DNA of 64,000 nucleotides from Hymenobacter properus. Its GTDB lineage: Bacteria; Bacteroidota; Bacteroidia; Cytophagales; Hymenobacteraceae. The stretch lies in the NCBI RefSeq assembly GCF_015694735.1, contig NZ_JADQDP010000003.1, forward strand, positions 124,001 to 188,000, in the 5' to 3' direction. Positions within the stretch are counted from its first letter, which is position 1. Each line of letters opens with the position of its first letter. Made by a program: the position numbers and the translations under genes. Shown here piece after piece: positions 16,106 to 23,695 of this stretch. The notes beneath the pieces are model-generated. The model did not search any database and was not told the origin of the DNA. It saw only the letters and a program-made list of their open reading frames with translations.

Positions 16106-16932
16106 TGGACAATGCGCAAATTGCCCGCGCCAGCTTAAACGACATCGTTTTTGAGGGTCGCAACAAGGCATACGGAGCCTATGTGCTGCGTCGGCTTTAT
16201 CAGCGCCACGTAACGCGGGCCCTGATTATTGCCACGTCGGTATTCGCGCTCCTGATTTTCTTCCCGCTCATTCAGCAGTATCTGAAAGATAAGATGCCGA
16301 AGGAGCCCAAGAAGAACCTGCAGGAGAACGTGCTGATGGACGCTCCTCCCCTGGACGAAACCAAGCCGCCACCCCCTCCCCCGCCGCCCGAGGCTCCGCC
16401 GCCCCCTCCGCCCAAGCTGACCACCATCAAATTCACCCCCCCGGTGGTGAAAAAAGATGAGGAAGTGAAGAAGGAAGAGGTGCCGGACCAGGAAGAGCTG
16501 AAGGACAAGGCCGTGGCCACGGTGACCGTAAAAGGCAACACCGATGCTGCCCCGGACCTGTCGGAACTCTCCGGCGAAGGTGACAAAGTGGTGGAAGAGG
16601 TAGTAGAAAACAAAGTCTACACCTACGTGGAGCAGATGCCCCAGCTGCCCGGCGGCGGCGGCAACGCTGCCATCGTAGCAGCCATCCAGAAGGCCACCAA
16701 GTACCCGCCCCTGGCGCTCCGCAACCAAGTCGAAGGCCGCATTTTCGTGAGCTTCACGGTGAATGCCCAAGGCGACGTTTCGGACGTGAAGGTGGTGAAA
16801 GGCTTGGGTTCGGGCTTGGACGAGGAAACGATTCGGGCGGTGAAAACCCTGCCTAAGTTCATCCCCGGCAAGCAGAACGGCCGCGCTGTAAGCGTATCGT
16901 TTACGGTGCCGATTACCTTCAAAATTCAGTAG
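16102..16932 (+). CDS. tonB: TonB family energy transducer (first copy)
   Basis: TonB transmits energy from ExbBD to outer-membrane receptors. The 276-residue protein has the Bacteroidota N-terminal motif NDIVFEGRNKAYGAYVLRR at about 12-30, one membrane helix at about 34-54, a spacer with runs of Pro (PPPPPPPPEAPPPPPP) followed by a Lys/Glu-rich stretch, and a C-terminal TonB domain from about 175 (GRIFVSFTVNAQGDVSDVKV...PITFKIQ). It overlaps the second exbD and is closed by a terminator. Confidence 0.92.
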   Translation: MMDNAQIARASLNDIVFEGRNKAYGAYVLRRLYQRHVTRALIIATSVFALLIFFPLIQQYLKDKMPKEPKKNLQENVLMDAPPLDETKPPPPPPPPEAPPPPPPKLTTIKFTPPVVKKDEEVKKEEVPDQEELKDKAVATVTVKGNTDAAPDLSELSGEGDKVVEEVVENKVYTYVEQMPQLPGGGGNAAIVAAIQKATKYPPLALRNQVEGRIFVSFTVNAQGDVSDVKVVKGLGSGLDEETIRAVKTLPKFIPGKQNGRAVSVSFTVPITFKIQ

Positions 16933-16962
16933 TGTTTGCCTCTGGCCTCAGCTAGAAATGAG

Positions 16963-17003
16963 AAACCCCGAATTGAGCTTCACGGCTCGGTTCGGGGTTT
17001 TTC
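16963..17003 (+). terminator. Rho-independent terminator after tonB
   Basis: AAACCCCGAA and TTCGGGGTTT form a strong stem with a 20-base loop, followed by TTTT. It separates the exbB-exbD-exbD-tonB unit from the second tonB. Confidence 0.75.
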
Positions 17004-17148
17004 TTTGGCTGTTCTGGCGGTTTAAAAAAATTTGTAGGCTTGCATACTATTATAAGAACATAGCTCGTTGAGAAAGGGCAAGCCAGTGGCGGAGGGCCCC
17101 CGCCCGCGTGGCTTGGGTTTGATTGTCTCACCTCAACCCATTGCTGCC

Positions 17149-17976
17149 ATGTCAACGCCCATCATTCTCACCGGCTCCCTTGACGACATCGTCTTTGAAG
17201 GCCGCAACCAAGCTTACGGAGCCTTCCAGTTGCGCCGTGATTATCAACGGCACCTGAGTTCGGCTCTATTCATTACCGTGGTGGCTTGTTTGCTGTTGTT
17301 GCTGCTGCCGCTGGCGGTTCGGTACTTCTGGCCGGAGGTGGCCGTAAGGCCGCAGCCCACCTTGCCGAAGGAAACCCATGCACAGCCGGGTGACTTTAAA
17401 TTACCGGAGGCCAAGCCCCTGCCACCCCCCGCAGCCGCCCAGCCGGCATTGACGGTGAAGCCACACACGCAGATTCTCACGCACGTAGTGCCGGATGAGC
17501 AAGTGAAAACGCCGCCCGCGTCCTCTACTTTGCCGCAGGACAATGGCGCAGTTGGGCCGACTTCTACTGGCGGAGAAAACACTACAGGAGCCACCGGCGG
17601 CACGGGCGTAGCAACCGGAACCAGCACGGACACAGCGCGCCCGGCAGCACCGCCGAAGCAGGAAGTAGTGATATTTGCTGAAGTAATGCCTGACTTTGTG
17701 GGCGGACGTGCGGCGTTGCAGCGCTATCTGCAGAAACACTTGCGCTTTCCAGCGGCGGCGCTGGCAGCGCAGGTATCGGGCAAAGTATTCGTTTCCTTTG
17801 TGGTGCAGACGGACGGCAGCGTTGGCGAGGTGACGGTGCTCAAAGGCCTGGGCTACGGTACAGAGGAAGCGGCAGCCCGCGTAGTGCGCGAGATGCCCGC
17901 CTGGACGCCTGGCCTGCAAAACCACCACCCGGTGCCGGTGCGCTTCACCTTGCCTATTACCTTTCAGTTTGAATAA
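17149..17976 (+). CDS. TonB family energy transducer (second copy)
   Basis: A paralogue of the preceding TonB with 275 residues. It shares the N-terminal motif DDIVFEGRNQAYGAFQLRR and a membrane helix at about 40-62, but its linker is Gly/Thr-rich (TGGENTTGATGGTGVATG) rather than a polyproline-KE spacer. The C-terminal TonB domain (GKVFVSFVVQTDGSVGEVTV) is conserved. Start 17149 (MSTPIILTGSLDD) is preferred to the upstream frame. Terminators on both sides make it an independent transcription unit, so it may serve a different receptor set. Confidence 0.9.
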   Translation: MSTPIILTGSLDDIVFEGRNQAYGAFQLRRDYQRHLSSALFITVVACLLLLLLPLAVRYFWPEVAVRPQPTLPKETHAQPGDFKLPEAKPLPPPAAAQPALTVKPHTQILTHVVPDEQVKTPPASSTLPQDNGAVGPTSTGGENTTGATGGTGVATGTSTDTARPAAPPKQEVVIFAEVMPDFVGGRAALQRYLQKHLRFPAAALAAQVSGKVFVSFVVQTDGSVGEVTVLKGLGYGTEEAAARVVREMPAWTPGLQNHHPVPVRFTLPITFQFE

Positions 17977-18002
17977 CACCACAGCGCAGCCATCAATCGA
18001 GT

Positions 18003-18049
18003 CGAAAATTAGCCGCAGCTATGAAAAGCGGCTAATTTTCGGCTTTTTT
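18003..18049 (+). terminator. Rho-independent terminator after second tonB
   Basis: A 14-base stem CGAAAATTAGCCGC/GCGGCTAATTTTCG is followed by GGCTTTTTT. Confidence 0.8.
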
Positions 18050-18141
18050 GTGCGCCATTAGAATGGGCTTGCATTTTCCGGCCGAACCTTTAGCGGCAGT
18101 TTCACGGTTTATACATCTCCATTCCTGCATTTTATAATTCT

Positions 18142-18417
18142 ATGCTTAACCTTCCCACCACCGAGGAACGGCTCGGTAAATCGCCGCAGCGCATGGTGCG
18201 CTACTTCGTGCTGATAATGGCGTTGGTTTACATTGGCCTGGGCATCTGGGCCTGGGTTTCGTCTTACACTGCGCCCACGCCCGACAGCATTTTTCAGCTG
18301 GGTGCCACGCCGCGCCGCATTCTGGGCGTCGTGATGGTGCTTTATGGCTTGCTGCGCCTGGGCCGCGTTTACACCACGCATTTCCGCAAAAAACCTTCTT
18401 CTGACGATAATGAATAA
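18142..18417 (+). CDS. Small two-helix membrane protein
   Basis: A 91-residue protein with two membrane helices, at about 18-40 (MVRYFVLIMALVYIGLGIWAWV) and about 58-75 (RRILGVVMVLYGLLRLGRVY), and a basic/acidic C-terminal tail. I do not recognise the family. Its last 8 bases overlap the start of the PstS-like gene (ATGAATAA), so the two are translationally coupled, which suggests a shared function at the inner membrane next to the TonB locus. Confidence 0.7.
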   Translation: MLNLPTTEERLGKSPQRMVRYFVLIMALVYIGLGIWAWVSSYTAPTPDSIFQLGATPRRILGVVMVLYGLLRLGRVYTTHFRKKPSSDDNE

Positions 18418-19405
18418 GCGCGCACATCTTTTCACCACCGGCGCTTTCGTGGTGCTGGCCGGGGCCATCACCGCCGTTTCCTGCAATGGCCCGGGCTCAC
18501 CGGGCGCGCAAGACACGCCCACCAGCGGCAACGTGAGCGTGGGTGTGGACGAGACTTTCGCGCCTATTCTGCAGGCACAAATTGATACCTTCTCCAAGCT
18601 CTATCCCAACGCCCACGTGAAGATGAGCTTCCAGCCCGAGGAAAAGGTGATGGTGGACCTGATTAACGACCAGGTGAAACTGGCCGTGGTATCACGAGAG
18701 CTGAACGCCGAGGAAACGGCAGACTTCGCCAAGCAGAAAATCACGCCGCGCATCACGCGCATTGGCATCGACGGCCTGGCCATCGTGCTCAACCGGGCTA
18801 ATCCCGACTCGCTGCTGACGGTGGCTCAGTTAGCCGATATTTTCACCGGCAAAACCAGTAACTGGAGCCAAGTGAGCGGCAAGAAAGGCTTGGCCGCCAT
18901 CAACGTAGTTTTCGATGCCAACCGTAGCAGCACCACCCGCTTCATCCGCGACTCGGTGACACGCGGCGCGGCTCTCACGCCCCGGGTATTCGCAGCTGCT
19001 TCGAACCCGGCGCTGCTCGATTATGTTGCCTCGCACCCGAACGCCATTGGCGTGGTGGGCGTGAACTGGATATCGGACCGCGACGACCCCACGGCCATGA
19101 AATTTGCCCGCAAGGTGCGGGTGGCCAGCATCACCTCCCGGCCCAACCCGCGGCCCGACGACTACATTCAGCCCTATCAAGTATACCTGGCCGAAAAGAC
19201 ACCGGAGCAACTGGCCGAACACCCCGAGTTGCAGAATTACCCGCTGCGGCGCAACCTTTACATCATCAGCCGGGAGGCGCGGGCAGGATTAGGCACAGGG
19301 TTTGCATCCTTCGTGGCAGGCAAGAATGGTCAGCTGATATTTCAGAAGTCGGGCTTGCTGCCGGCCCAGATGCAGGCCCGTATCGTGACCACGCCTAAAC
19401 TGTAA
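18410..19405 (+). CDS. PstS-like substrate-binding lipoprotein
   Basis: The 331-residue protein has a lipoprotein signal peptide ending AVSCNG (probable lipidated Cys at about 24). A periplasmic-binding-protein fold of the PstS/phosphate type follows: VGVDETFAPILQAQIDTF, AVVSRELNAEE, the DIFTGKTSNWSQV segment and RSSTTRFIRDSV, all typical of PBP-like domains. No pstCAB genes are present, so it is unlikely to be part of a phosphate ABC importer. In Bacteroidota, proteins of this type often sit beside ExbBD-TonB and a TPR protein, as here. The start at 18410 overlaps the previous gene by 8 bases. Confidence 0.8.
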   Translation: MNKRAHLFTTGAFVVLAGAITAVSCNGPGSPGAQDTPTSGNVSVGVDETFAPILQAQIDTFSKLYPNAHVKMSFQPEEKVMVDLINDQVKLAVVSRELNAEETADFAKQKITPRITRIGIDGLAIVLNRANPDSLLTVAQLADIFTGKTSNWSQVSGKKGLAAINVVFDANRSSTTRFIRDSVTRGAALTPRVFAAASNPALLDYVASHPNAIGVVGVNWISDRDDPTAMKFARKVRVASITSRPNPRPDDYIQPYQVYLAEKTPEQLAEHPELQNYPLRRNLYIISREARAGLGTGFASFVAGKNGQLIFQKSGLLPAQMQARIVTTPKL

Positions 19406-19459
19406 GCGCCTTCCGCGCGTACGCTTTTTCTCTTACGCTTTTCATCTTTTCTCCATCCC

Positions 19460-21094
19460 ATGAGTTTCAAGCCCTGGAAACAGCCGCTGCTCGCCGCCCT
19501 CTTCGTGGCAGCAGGCACTACGGCAGCCACCGCCCAAGACGTATCCAAAGCCCAGCGCGCCATTGAGCTAGGCCGCTACAACGAAGCCCGCGCCCTGTTG
19601 CGCCCCGGCTCTTCGCCCGAAACGGCGTTCGAGCTTGGCCGTGTGTACCAGATGCGCGATATGCCGGATTCGGCTGCTTATTACTTCAATAAAGCCGCTG
19701 GCTCGACGCCGTTTGGCCAGGTAGCTGCTGGCCGTGCCTTGCTGGCCAAAGGCCAATTGGCCCCGGCTGAGGCTCAGTTCGACGCCGCTGCTAAAGCCAC
19801 CAAAAACAAGGACACCAAAGTCCTGACCATGATTGCGCAGGCTTACGGCGAGTCGGATATTAAAGAGGCTGGCAAGTCGCAGACCTACCTGACGGCTGCA
19901 CAAACGGCCTTCAAGAAGGACGACCCGGCCCTGATGGTAGCCCGCGGCGATATTTACTTGCACTCCGATACCGGCGGTGGCGAGGCCATGACCAGCTTTG
20001 ACCGCGCCATTGCGGCCAACCCGAGCTACGCCCAAGCTTATTACAAGAAAGGTGTACTCGATGTACGGGCCCGCAACTACAATGCCGCCCGCGAAGCCCT
20101 GAACAAAGCCATTGAGTTGGACCCCAGCTACGCTCCCGCTTACCGCGAACTGGCTGATATGTACTACTACGCCGGTCAGTACAACTTGGCGCTTGAGAAT
20201 ATTAAAAAGTACACGGATTTGGCTGAGCGTTCGCCTGCCACTGATGCGCAGTATGCATCGTTCCTGTACCTGACCAAGAAGTATCCGGAAGCTCTGACGG
20301 AGGTAAACAAAGTGTTGGCGGCTGACCCTAACAACCTGACCATGAACCGCCTGAAAGCCTACTCGCTGTACGAAACCGGCGACTTTGCAGGTGCTCTGGC
20401 AGCGATGGACAACTACATGAAAATAGCTCCTGCTGAGAAAATTATTCCGGAGGACTATTCGTACCTGGGTCGCATTCAGGCCCGCGCTGGCAAGCCTGCC
20501 GAGGGTATCGCCACCATTAACAAGGCCATCGCCAGCACGACTGACCCGGCTAAAAAGGCTGACCTGCAGAACGACCTGGCTACGGCTTACATGACCAACA
20601 AGGACTACGCCAAGGCAATTGGCGTGTACCGCCAGAAACTGGCCAACGGCGGTGACCTGACCGACCAATTCCGTTTGGCTGTGGCGTATGGCAACAACAA
20701 GCAGTACGCACAAGCCGACAGCGTGTATGGCATCATCAACACGGCCAAGCCCACCTATGCTCCGGCTGTGCTGGCCCGTGCCAAAGTGAATGCCGCCCGC
20801 GATGCTGAAGGCAAGCAGGGCTTGGCCAAGCCTTATTATGAGAAGTACATCGAGCTGTCGAAAGCCGAAGGTGCCGACCAAGCCAAGTTCAAGGAAGGCC
20901 TCGTAGCTGCTTATGGTTACCTGGGTGTTTATAACTACCAGAAAGGCGATAAGGCAGCGGCACAATCGAATTTCGAGCAAGTGCTTGCCTTGGACCCCAC
21001 CAACGAAGGTGCCAAAAACAACATCGAGGTGTTGAAAGCGAAGCCTAAAGCTCCTACGAAGGCAGCGCCCAAAGCACCGGTCAAGAAAAAGTAA
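19460..21094 (+). CDS. Secreted tetratricopeptide repeat protein
   Basis: The 544-residue protein has a signal peptide (cleavage probably after ATAQ near residue 26) and then TPR-like helical repeats almost to the end. Clear units include AQAYYKKGVLDVRARNYNAA and APAYRELADMYYYAGQYNLA around residues 190-255, and LGVYNYQKGDKAAAQSNFEQ near 490. The tail is Lys/Pro/Ala-rich. It is probably periplasmic and scaffolds protein-protein contacts. It follows the PstS-like lipoprotein closely and is ended by a terminator; the pair downstream of TonB genes suggests an accessory role in envelope energy transduction, which is inference. Confidence 0.85.
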   Translation: MSFKPWKQPLLAALFVAAGTTAATAQDVSKAQRAIELGRYNEARALLRPGSSPETAFELGRVYQMRDMPDSAAYYFNKAAGSTPFGQVAAGRALLAKGQLAPAEAQFDAAAKATKNKDTKVLTMIAQAYGESDIKEAGKSQTYLTAAQTAFKKDDPALMVARGDIYLHSDTGGGEAMTSFDRAIAANPSYAQAYYKKGVLDVRARNYNAAREALNKAIELDPSYAPAYRELADMYYYAGQYNLALENIKKYTDLAERSPATDAQYASFLYLTKKYPEALTEVNKVLAADPNNLTMNRLKAYSLYETGDFAGALAAMDNYMKIAPAEKIIPEDYSYLGRIQARAGKPAEGIATINKAIASTTDPAKKADLQNDLATAYMTNKDYAKAIGVYRQKLANGGDLTDQFRLAVAYGNNKQYAQADSVYGIINTAKPTYAPAVLARAKVNAARDAEGKQGLAKPYYEKYIELSKAEGADQAKFKEGLVAAYGYLGVYNYQKGDKAAAQSNFEQVLALDPTNEGAKNNIEVLKAKPKAPTKAAPKAPVKKK

Positions 21095-21112
21095 TGACCG
21101 GGCTGTAAAGCC

Positions 21113-21146
21113 AAAAGCCCCGGCACTGTGGTGCCGGGGCTTTTTG
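21113..21146. terminator. Bidirectional rho-independent terminator
   Basis: AAAAGCCCCGGCAC pairs with GTGCCGGGGCTTTTT across a 4-base loop. It lies between the convergent TPR and rluD genes. Confidence 0.9.
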
Positions 21147-21157
21147 TTGTAATCAAT

Positions 21158-22207
21158 TCAAGCCGACGCCGCCCAAGCGCGCCATTTTTCCAGCACTGCC
21201 GCAAAGTCCTCCGGTAGTTCGGCTTCAAAGAATAGCTGCTTGCCGGAAACAGGATGCACGAAGCCGAGCGAACGGGCGTGCAATGCCTGCCGGGGCATCA
21301 GCCGAAAAGCATTTTCCACAAAGTCGCGATAGGCGCCGGTATTCTGCCCCACGCGAATCCGGTCGCCGCCGTAAGTGGCATCGGAGAACAGTGGGTGGCC
21401 CAGGTACTGCATATGCACCCGAATTTGGTGGGTGCGGCCGGTTTCGAGCACGCAGCGGATGAGTGTGACGGGGCCGAAGCTTTCCAGCACCTCATAATGC
21501 GTCACCGCGGCCTTGCCTTGGTCGCCTTCGGGGTATACGGCTTGCACCTTGCGGTCGCGCACGCTGCGGCCAATATGGCCGCGAATGGTGCCCGTAGGCC
21601 CGGGCGGCGTGCCCCACACCAGCGCCAGATAGCTGCGCTGAATAGTATGGTGAAAAAATTGGTTGGACAGGTGCGTCATGGCAAACTCCGTTTTGCCAAT
21701 TACGAGCAGCCCCGATGTGTCTTTATCGATGCGGTGCACCAGACCCGGCCGGATTTCGCCGTTACGCCCCGTAGGCAGGTTTGCTAGGTGAAAGGCTAGG
21801 CCATTGACTAGTGTGCCCTGCCAGTGCCCAAAAGCCGGGTGCACTACCAGCCCGGCGGGCTTGTTCACGATGAGCAATTCGGCGTCCTCGTAGCGAATGT
21901 CCAGCGGCATTTCCTCGGGCAACACCCGCACATCGCGCGGCGGCTCGGGCAGCGTGATGGTGATGGTATCGTGTGGCTTGACGCGGTAGTTGGGCTTAAC
22001 GGCCGTACCGTTCACCTCTACTGCCGATGCCCGAATGGCTTCCTGAATTTTGTTGCGCGAGGTGTTGCGCAGGCGGTTCTTCAGGAACTTGTCGATGCGC
22101 AGCAGTTCCTGCCCGCGGTCAACTACTATACGGTGGTGTTCATACAGCTCATCGCCTTCCTCATCGGGCCCTGTACCCAGCAGTTCTTCGTCTAGCGTTT
22201 CTTCCAT
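21158..22207 (-). CDS. rluD: RluD-family 23S rRNA pseudouridine synthase
   Basis: The enzyme isomerises uridine to pseudouridine in large-subunit rRNA. The 349-residue product has an acidic N-terminal extension, an S4 RNA-binding domain at about 28-85 (LLRIDKFLKNRLRNTSRNKI), and the catalytic RluA/RluD domain with the signature HRIDKDTSG at 158-166 containing the catalytic Asp161. ETGRTHQIRVHMQYLGHPLFSD lies further on. Which uridines are targeted cannot be read, so RluD rather than RluC is an inference from the S4 domain and length. Confidence 0.9.
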   Translation of the reverse strand: MEETLDEELLGTGPDEEGDELYEHHRIVVDRGQELLRIDKFLKNRLRNTSRNKIQEAIRASAVEVNGTAVKPNYRVKPHDTITITLPEPPRDVRVLPEEMPLDIRYEDAELLIVNKPAGLVVHPAFGHWQGTLVNGLAFHLANLPTGRNGEIRPGLVHRIDKDTSGLLVIGKTEFAMTHLSNQFFHHTIQRSYLALVWGTPPGPTGTIRGHIGRSVRDRKVQAVYPEGDQGKAAVTHYEVLESFGPVTLIRCVLETGRTHQIRVHMQYLGHPLFSDATYGGDRIRVGQNTGAYRDFVENAFRLMPRQALHARSLGFVHPVSGKQLFFEAELPEDFAAVLEKWRAWAASA

Positions 22208-22227
22208 CGATTTCTAGCCCAGGTGGC

Positions 22228-22262
22228 ACGAAAAAAGCCGAAGCGGATGCTCCGGCTTTCTC
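22228..22262 (-). terminator. Rho-independent terminator after skp-like gene
   Basis: On the minus strand the hairpin AAAGCCGG...CCGCTTCGGCTTT ends in a T-run (plus-strand AAAAAA at 22229-22234). It closes the long minus-strand envelope operon. Confidence 0.7.
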
Positions 22263-22288
22263 GGGTCGCCGCGGCGGCCATTTATGCC

Positions 22289-22936
22289 TTACTTGGTCTT
22301 CGTTTTGGTTTTGGTAGCCGGGGCCTTGCTCGGGGCCGGCGTGGCGTTCGTGGCCGGGGTAGGCTGACGTACTACAGGGGCGTTGGCGCCGGGCGTGATG
22401 CCCATTTTCTTCAGCACTAGGTCCGAGATGTCGCCATCTTTGGGAGCATGCAGCAGCAGCGGGCTGCCACCGCCGTCGGAGTTGAACACGTAGGTGAAGC
22501 CGTTCTCGTCGGCCACCAGGTCGATGTTCTTCTGGAGCTTGTCGAGGGCCGGCTTCAGCAGCGTCTGCTGCTTTTGCTGCAACGACTGCTGGGCGCTCTG
22601 CTGAAACTCCTGAATAGATTGCTGCATGTTTTGCAGCTCTTTCTGCTTGTCGGCTTTCACCACGTCGGTCATCGTGGCTTCCCCGGCCTGGTAAGCTTTG
22701 TATTTCGTTTCCAGCTCGGAGGTCTTGCTCTTCAGCTGGTTTTCCAGCTGCGTATTGTAGGCTTTCAGGTCCGATTCAATTTGCTTGCTTTCGGGCATCT
22801 GCGACAGCACGTACTGCACGTCGGTGTACCCAATTTTCAGGGGAGCCTGGGCCTGGGCCGAAGTGGCGGCCAGGGTTCCGGCGGTCAGCAGAGCGGCGGC
22901 GAGCGTCAGACGAAAGATTTTCACGAGATTCATCAA
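22289..22936 (-). CDS. OmpH/Skp-family periplasmic chaperone (first copy)
   Basis: Skp-type chaperones hold unfolded outer-membrane proteins in the periplasm. The 215-residue product has a signal peptide (cleavage near TSAQAQ, about residue 30), then IGYTDVQYVLSQMPESKQIE, a long coiled coil rich in Gln and Lys (about 50-140), the return strand segment TYVFNSDGGG, and a disordered Pro/Thr/Lys tail. It is the last gene of the block bamA-skp-skp. Confidence 0.88.
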   Translation of the reverse strand: MMNLVKIFRLTLAAALLTAGTLAATSAQAQAPLKIGYTDVQYVLSQMPESKQIESDLKAYNTQLENQLKSKTSELETKYKAYQAGEATMTDVVKADKQKELQNMQQSIQEFQQSAQQSLQQKQQTLLKPALDKLQKNIDLVADENGFTYVFNSDGGGSPLLLHAPKDGDISDLVLKKMGITPGANAPVVRQPTPATNATPAPSKAPATKTKTKTK

Positions 22937-22973
22937 AAGAAAAAGGGTCAGAAAAATGTTGGAACAAAGGTAA

Positions 22974-23657
22974 TTACTTCGTGGGCTTCTTCACAGGCCT
23001 GGTCGTTTTCACCGGCGCTTTGCTCGGGGTGGTCGGTTCGGGCGCTCCCGAATCGGATTCGAAGTTCGGGTCGACCGGCGTTTTAGGCGGTGCCACGGTC
23101 TTCACCGCGCCTTTCGGGCCAGGCTGGTTGCGGTCTTCGGCACCCAAACCCAATTCTTCTAACACGAATTCGGTGTAATCGTGCGCCGGATTGGTGTAAA
23201 GCATGGTCAGGTCGCCGGATTTGTCAAATAGCACCGCCAGCTGCTTCTTCTTGGCCACTTTTTCACAGGCCTCAAACACCTTGTCCTGCACCGGCTTGTT
23301 CAGCTCCTGTCGCTTTTTGAACAGTTGGCCTTCGTAGCCAAACTGCTTGTTTTGGTAGGCTTTGATATCCTGCTCCTTCTTCAGGATTTCATCCTGCCGC
23401 TTTTTCTTCATGGCTTCAGTGAGCACCACCTCTTCGGCCTGATACGTGCGGTAGAGCTTGTCGAGGTCCTTTTTCTGGGCCTCAATTTCCTTCTGCCAAG
23501 TGTCAGACAGCGCATCAAGCTCGGCCTTGGCCTTGGCGTATTCGGGCATTTTGCCCATGATAAACTCCGAATCGACCCAACCAAACTTCTGCGCATGCGC
23601 GCCCGGCACAGCCAACAGCAACAATAAGGCCAGCCACAGGCCACTGATGTTCTTCAT
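22974..23657 (-). CDS. OmpH/Skp-family periplasmic chaperone (second copy)
   Basis: A 227-residue paralogue with signal peptide ending AHAQ (about residue 22), the FGWVDSEFIMGKMPEYAKAK start, a Lys/Glu-rich coiled coil, the segment LAVLFDKSGDLTMLYTNPAHD, and a Pro-rich basic tail. It lies directly downstream of bamA by 38 bases. Paired skp genes after bamA are usual in Bacteroidota and may form hetero-oligomers or serve different clients. Confidence 0.88.
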   Translation of the reverse strand: MKNISGLWLALLLLLAVPGAHAQKFGWVDSEFIMGKMPEYAKAKAELDALSDTWQKEIEAQKKDLDKLYRTYQAEEVVLTEAMKKKRQDEILKKEQDIKAYQNKQFGYEGQLFKKRQELNKPVQDKVFEACEKVAKKKQLAVLFDKSGDLTMLYTNPAHDYTEFVLEELGLGAEDRNQPGPKGAVKTVAPPKTPVDPNFESDSGAPEPTTPSKAPVKTTRPVKKPTK

Positions 23658-23695
23658 AGGTGAGGAAACGTGAAATGTTGCCGGCTAGTGCCCGG

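Noticed and set aside
16370..16420. Dense C-rich tract that looks like a simple repeat
   Set aside because: It encodes the normal polyproline spacer of TonB.
18410..19405. Phosphate ABC transporter binding protein PstS
   Set aside because: The fold fits, but there are no pstC, pstA or pstB genes and the context is TonB/TPR, so the specific name is not used.
19568..20980. 470-codon open frame on the minus strand
   Set aside because: Antisense to the TPR gene; it reflects codon bias, not a gene.
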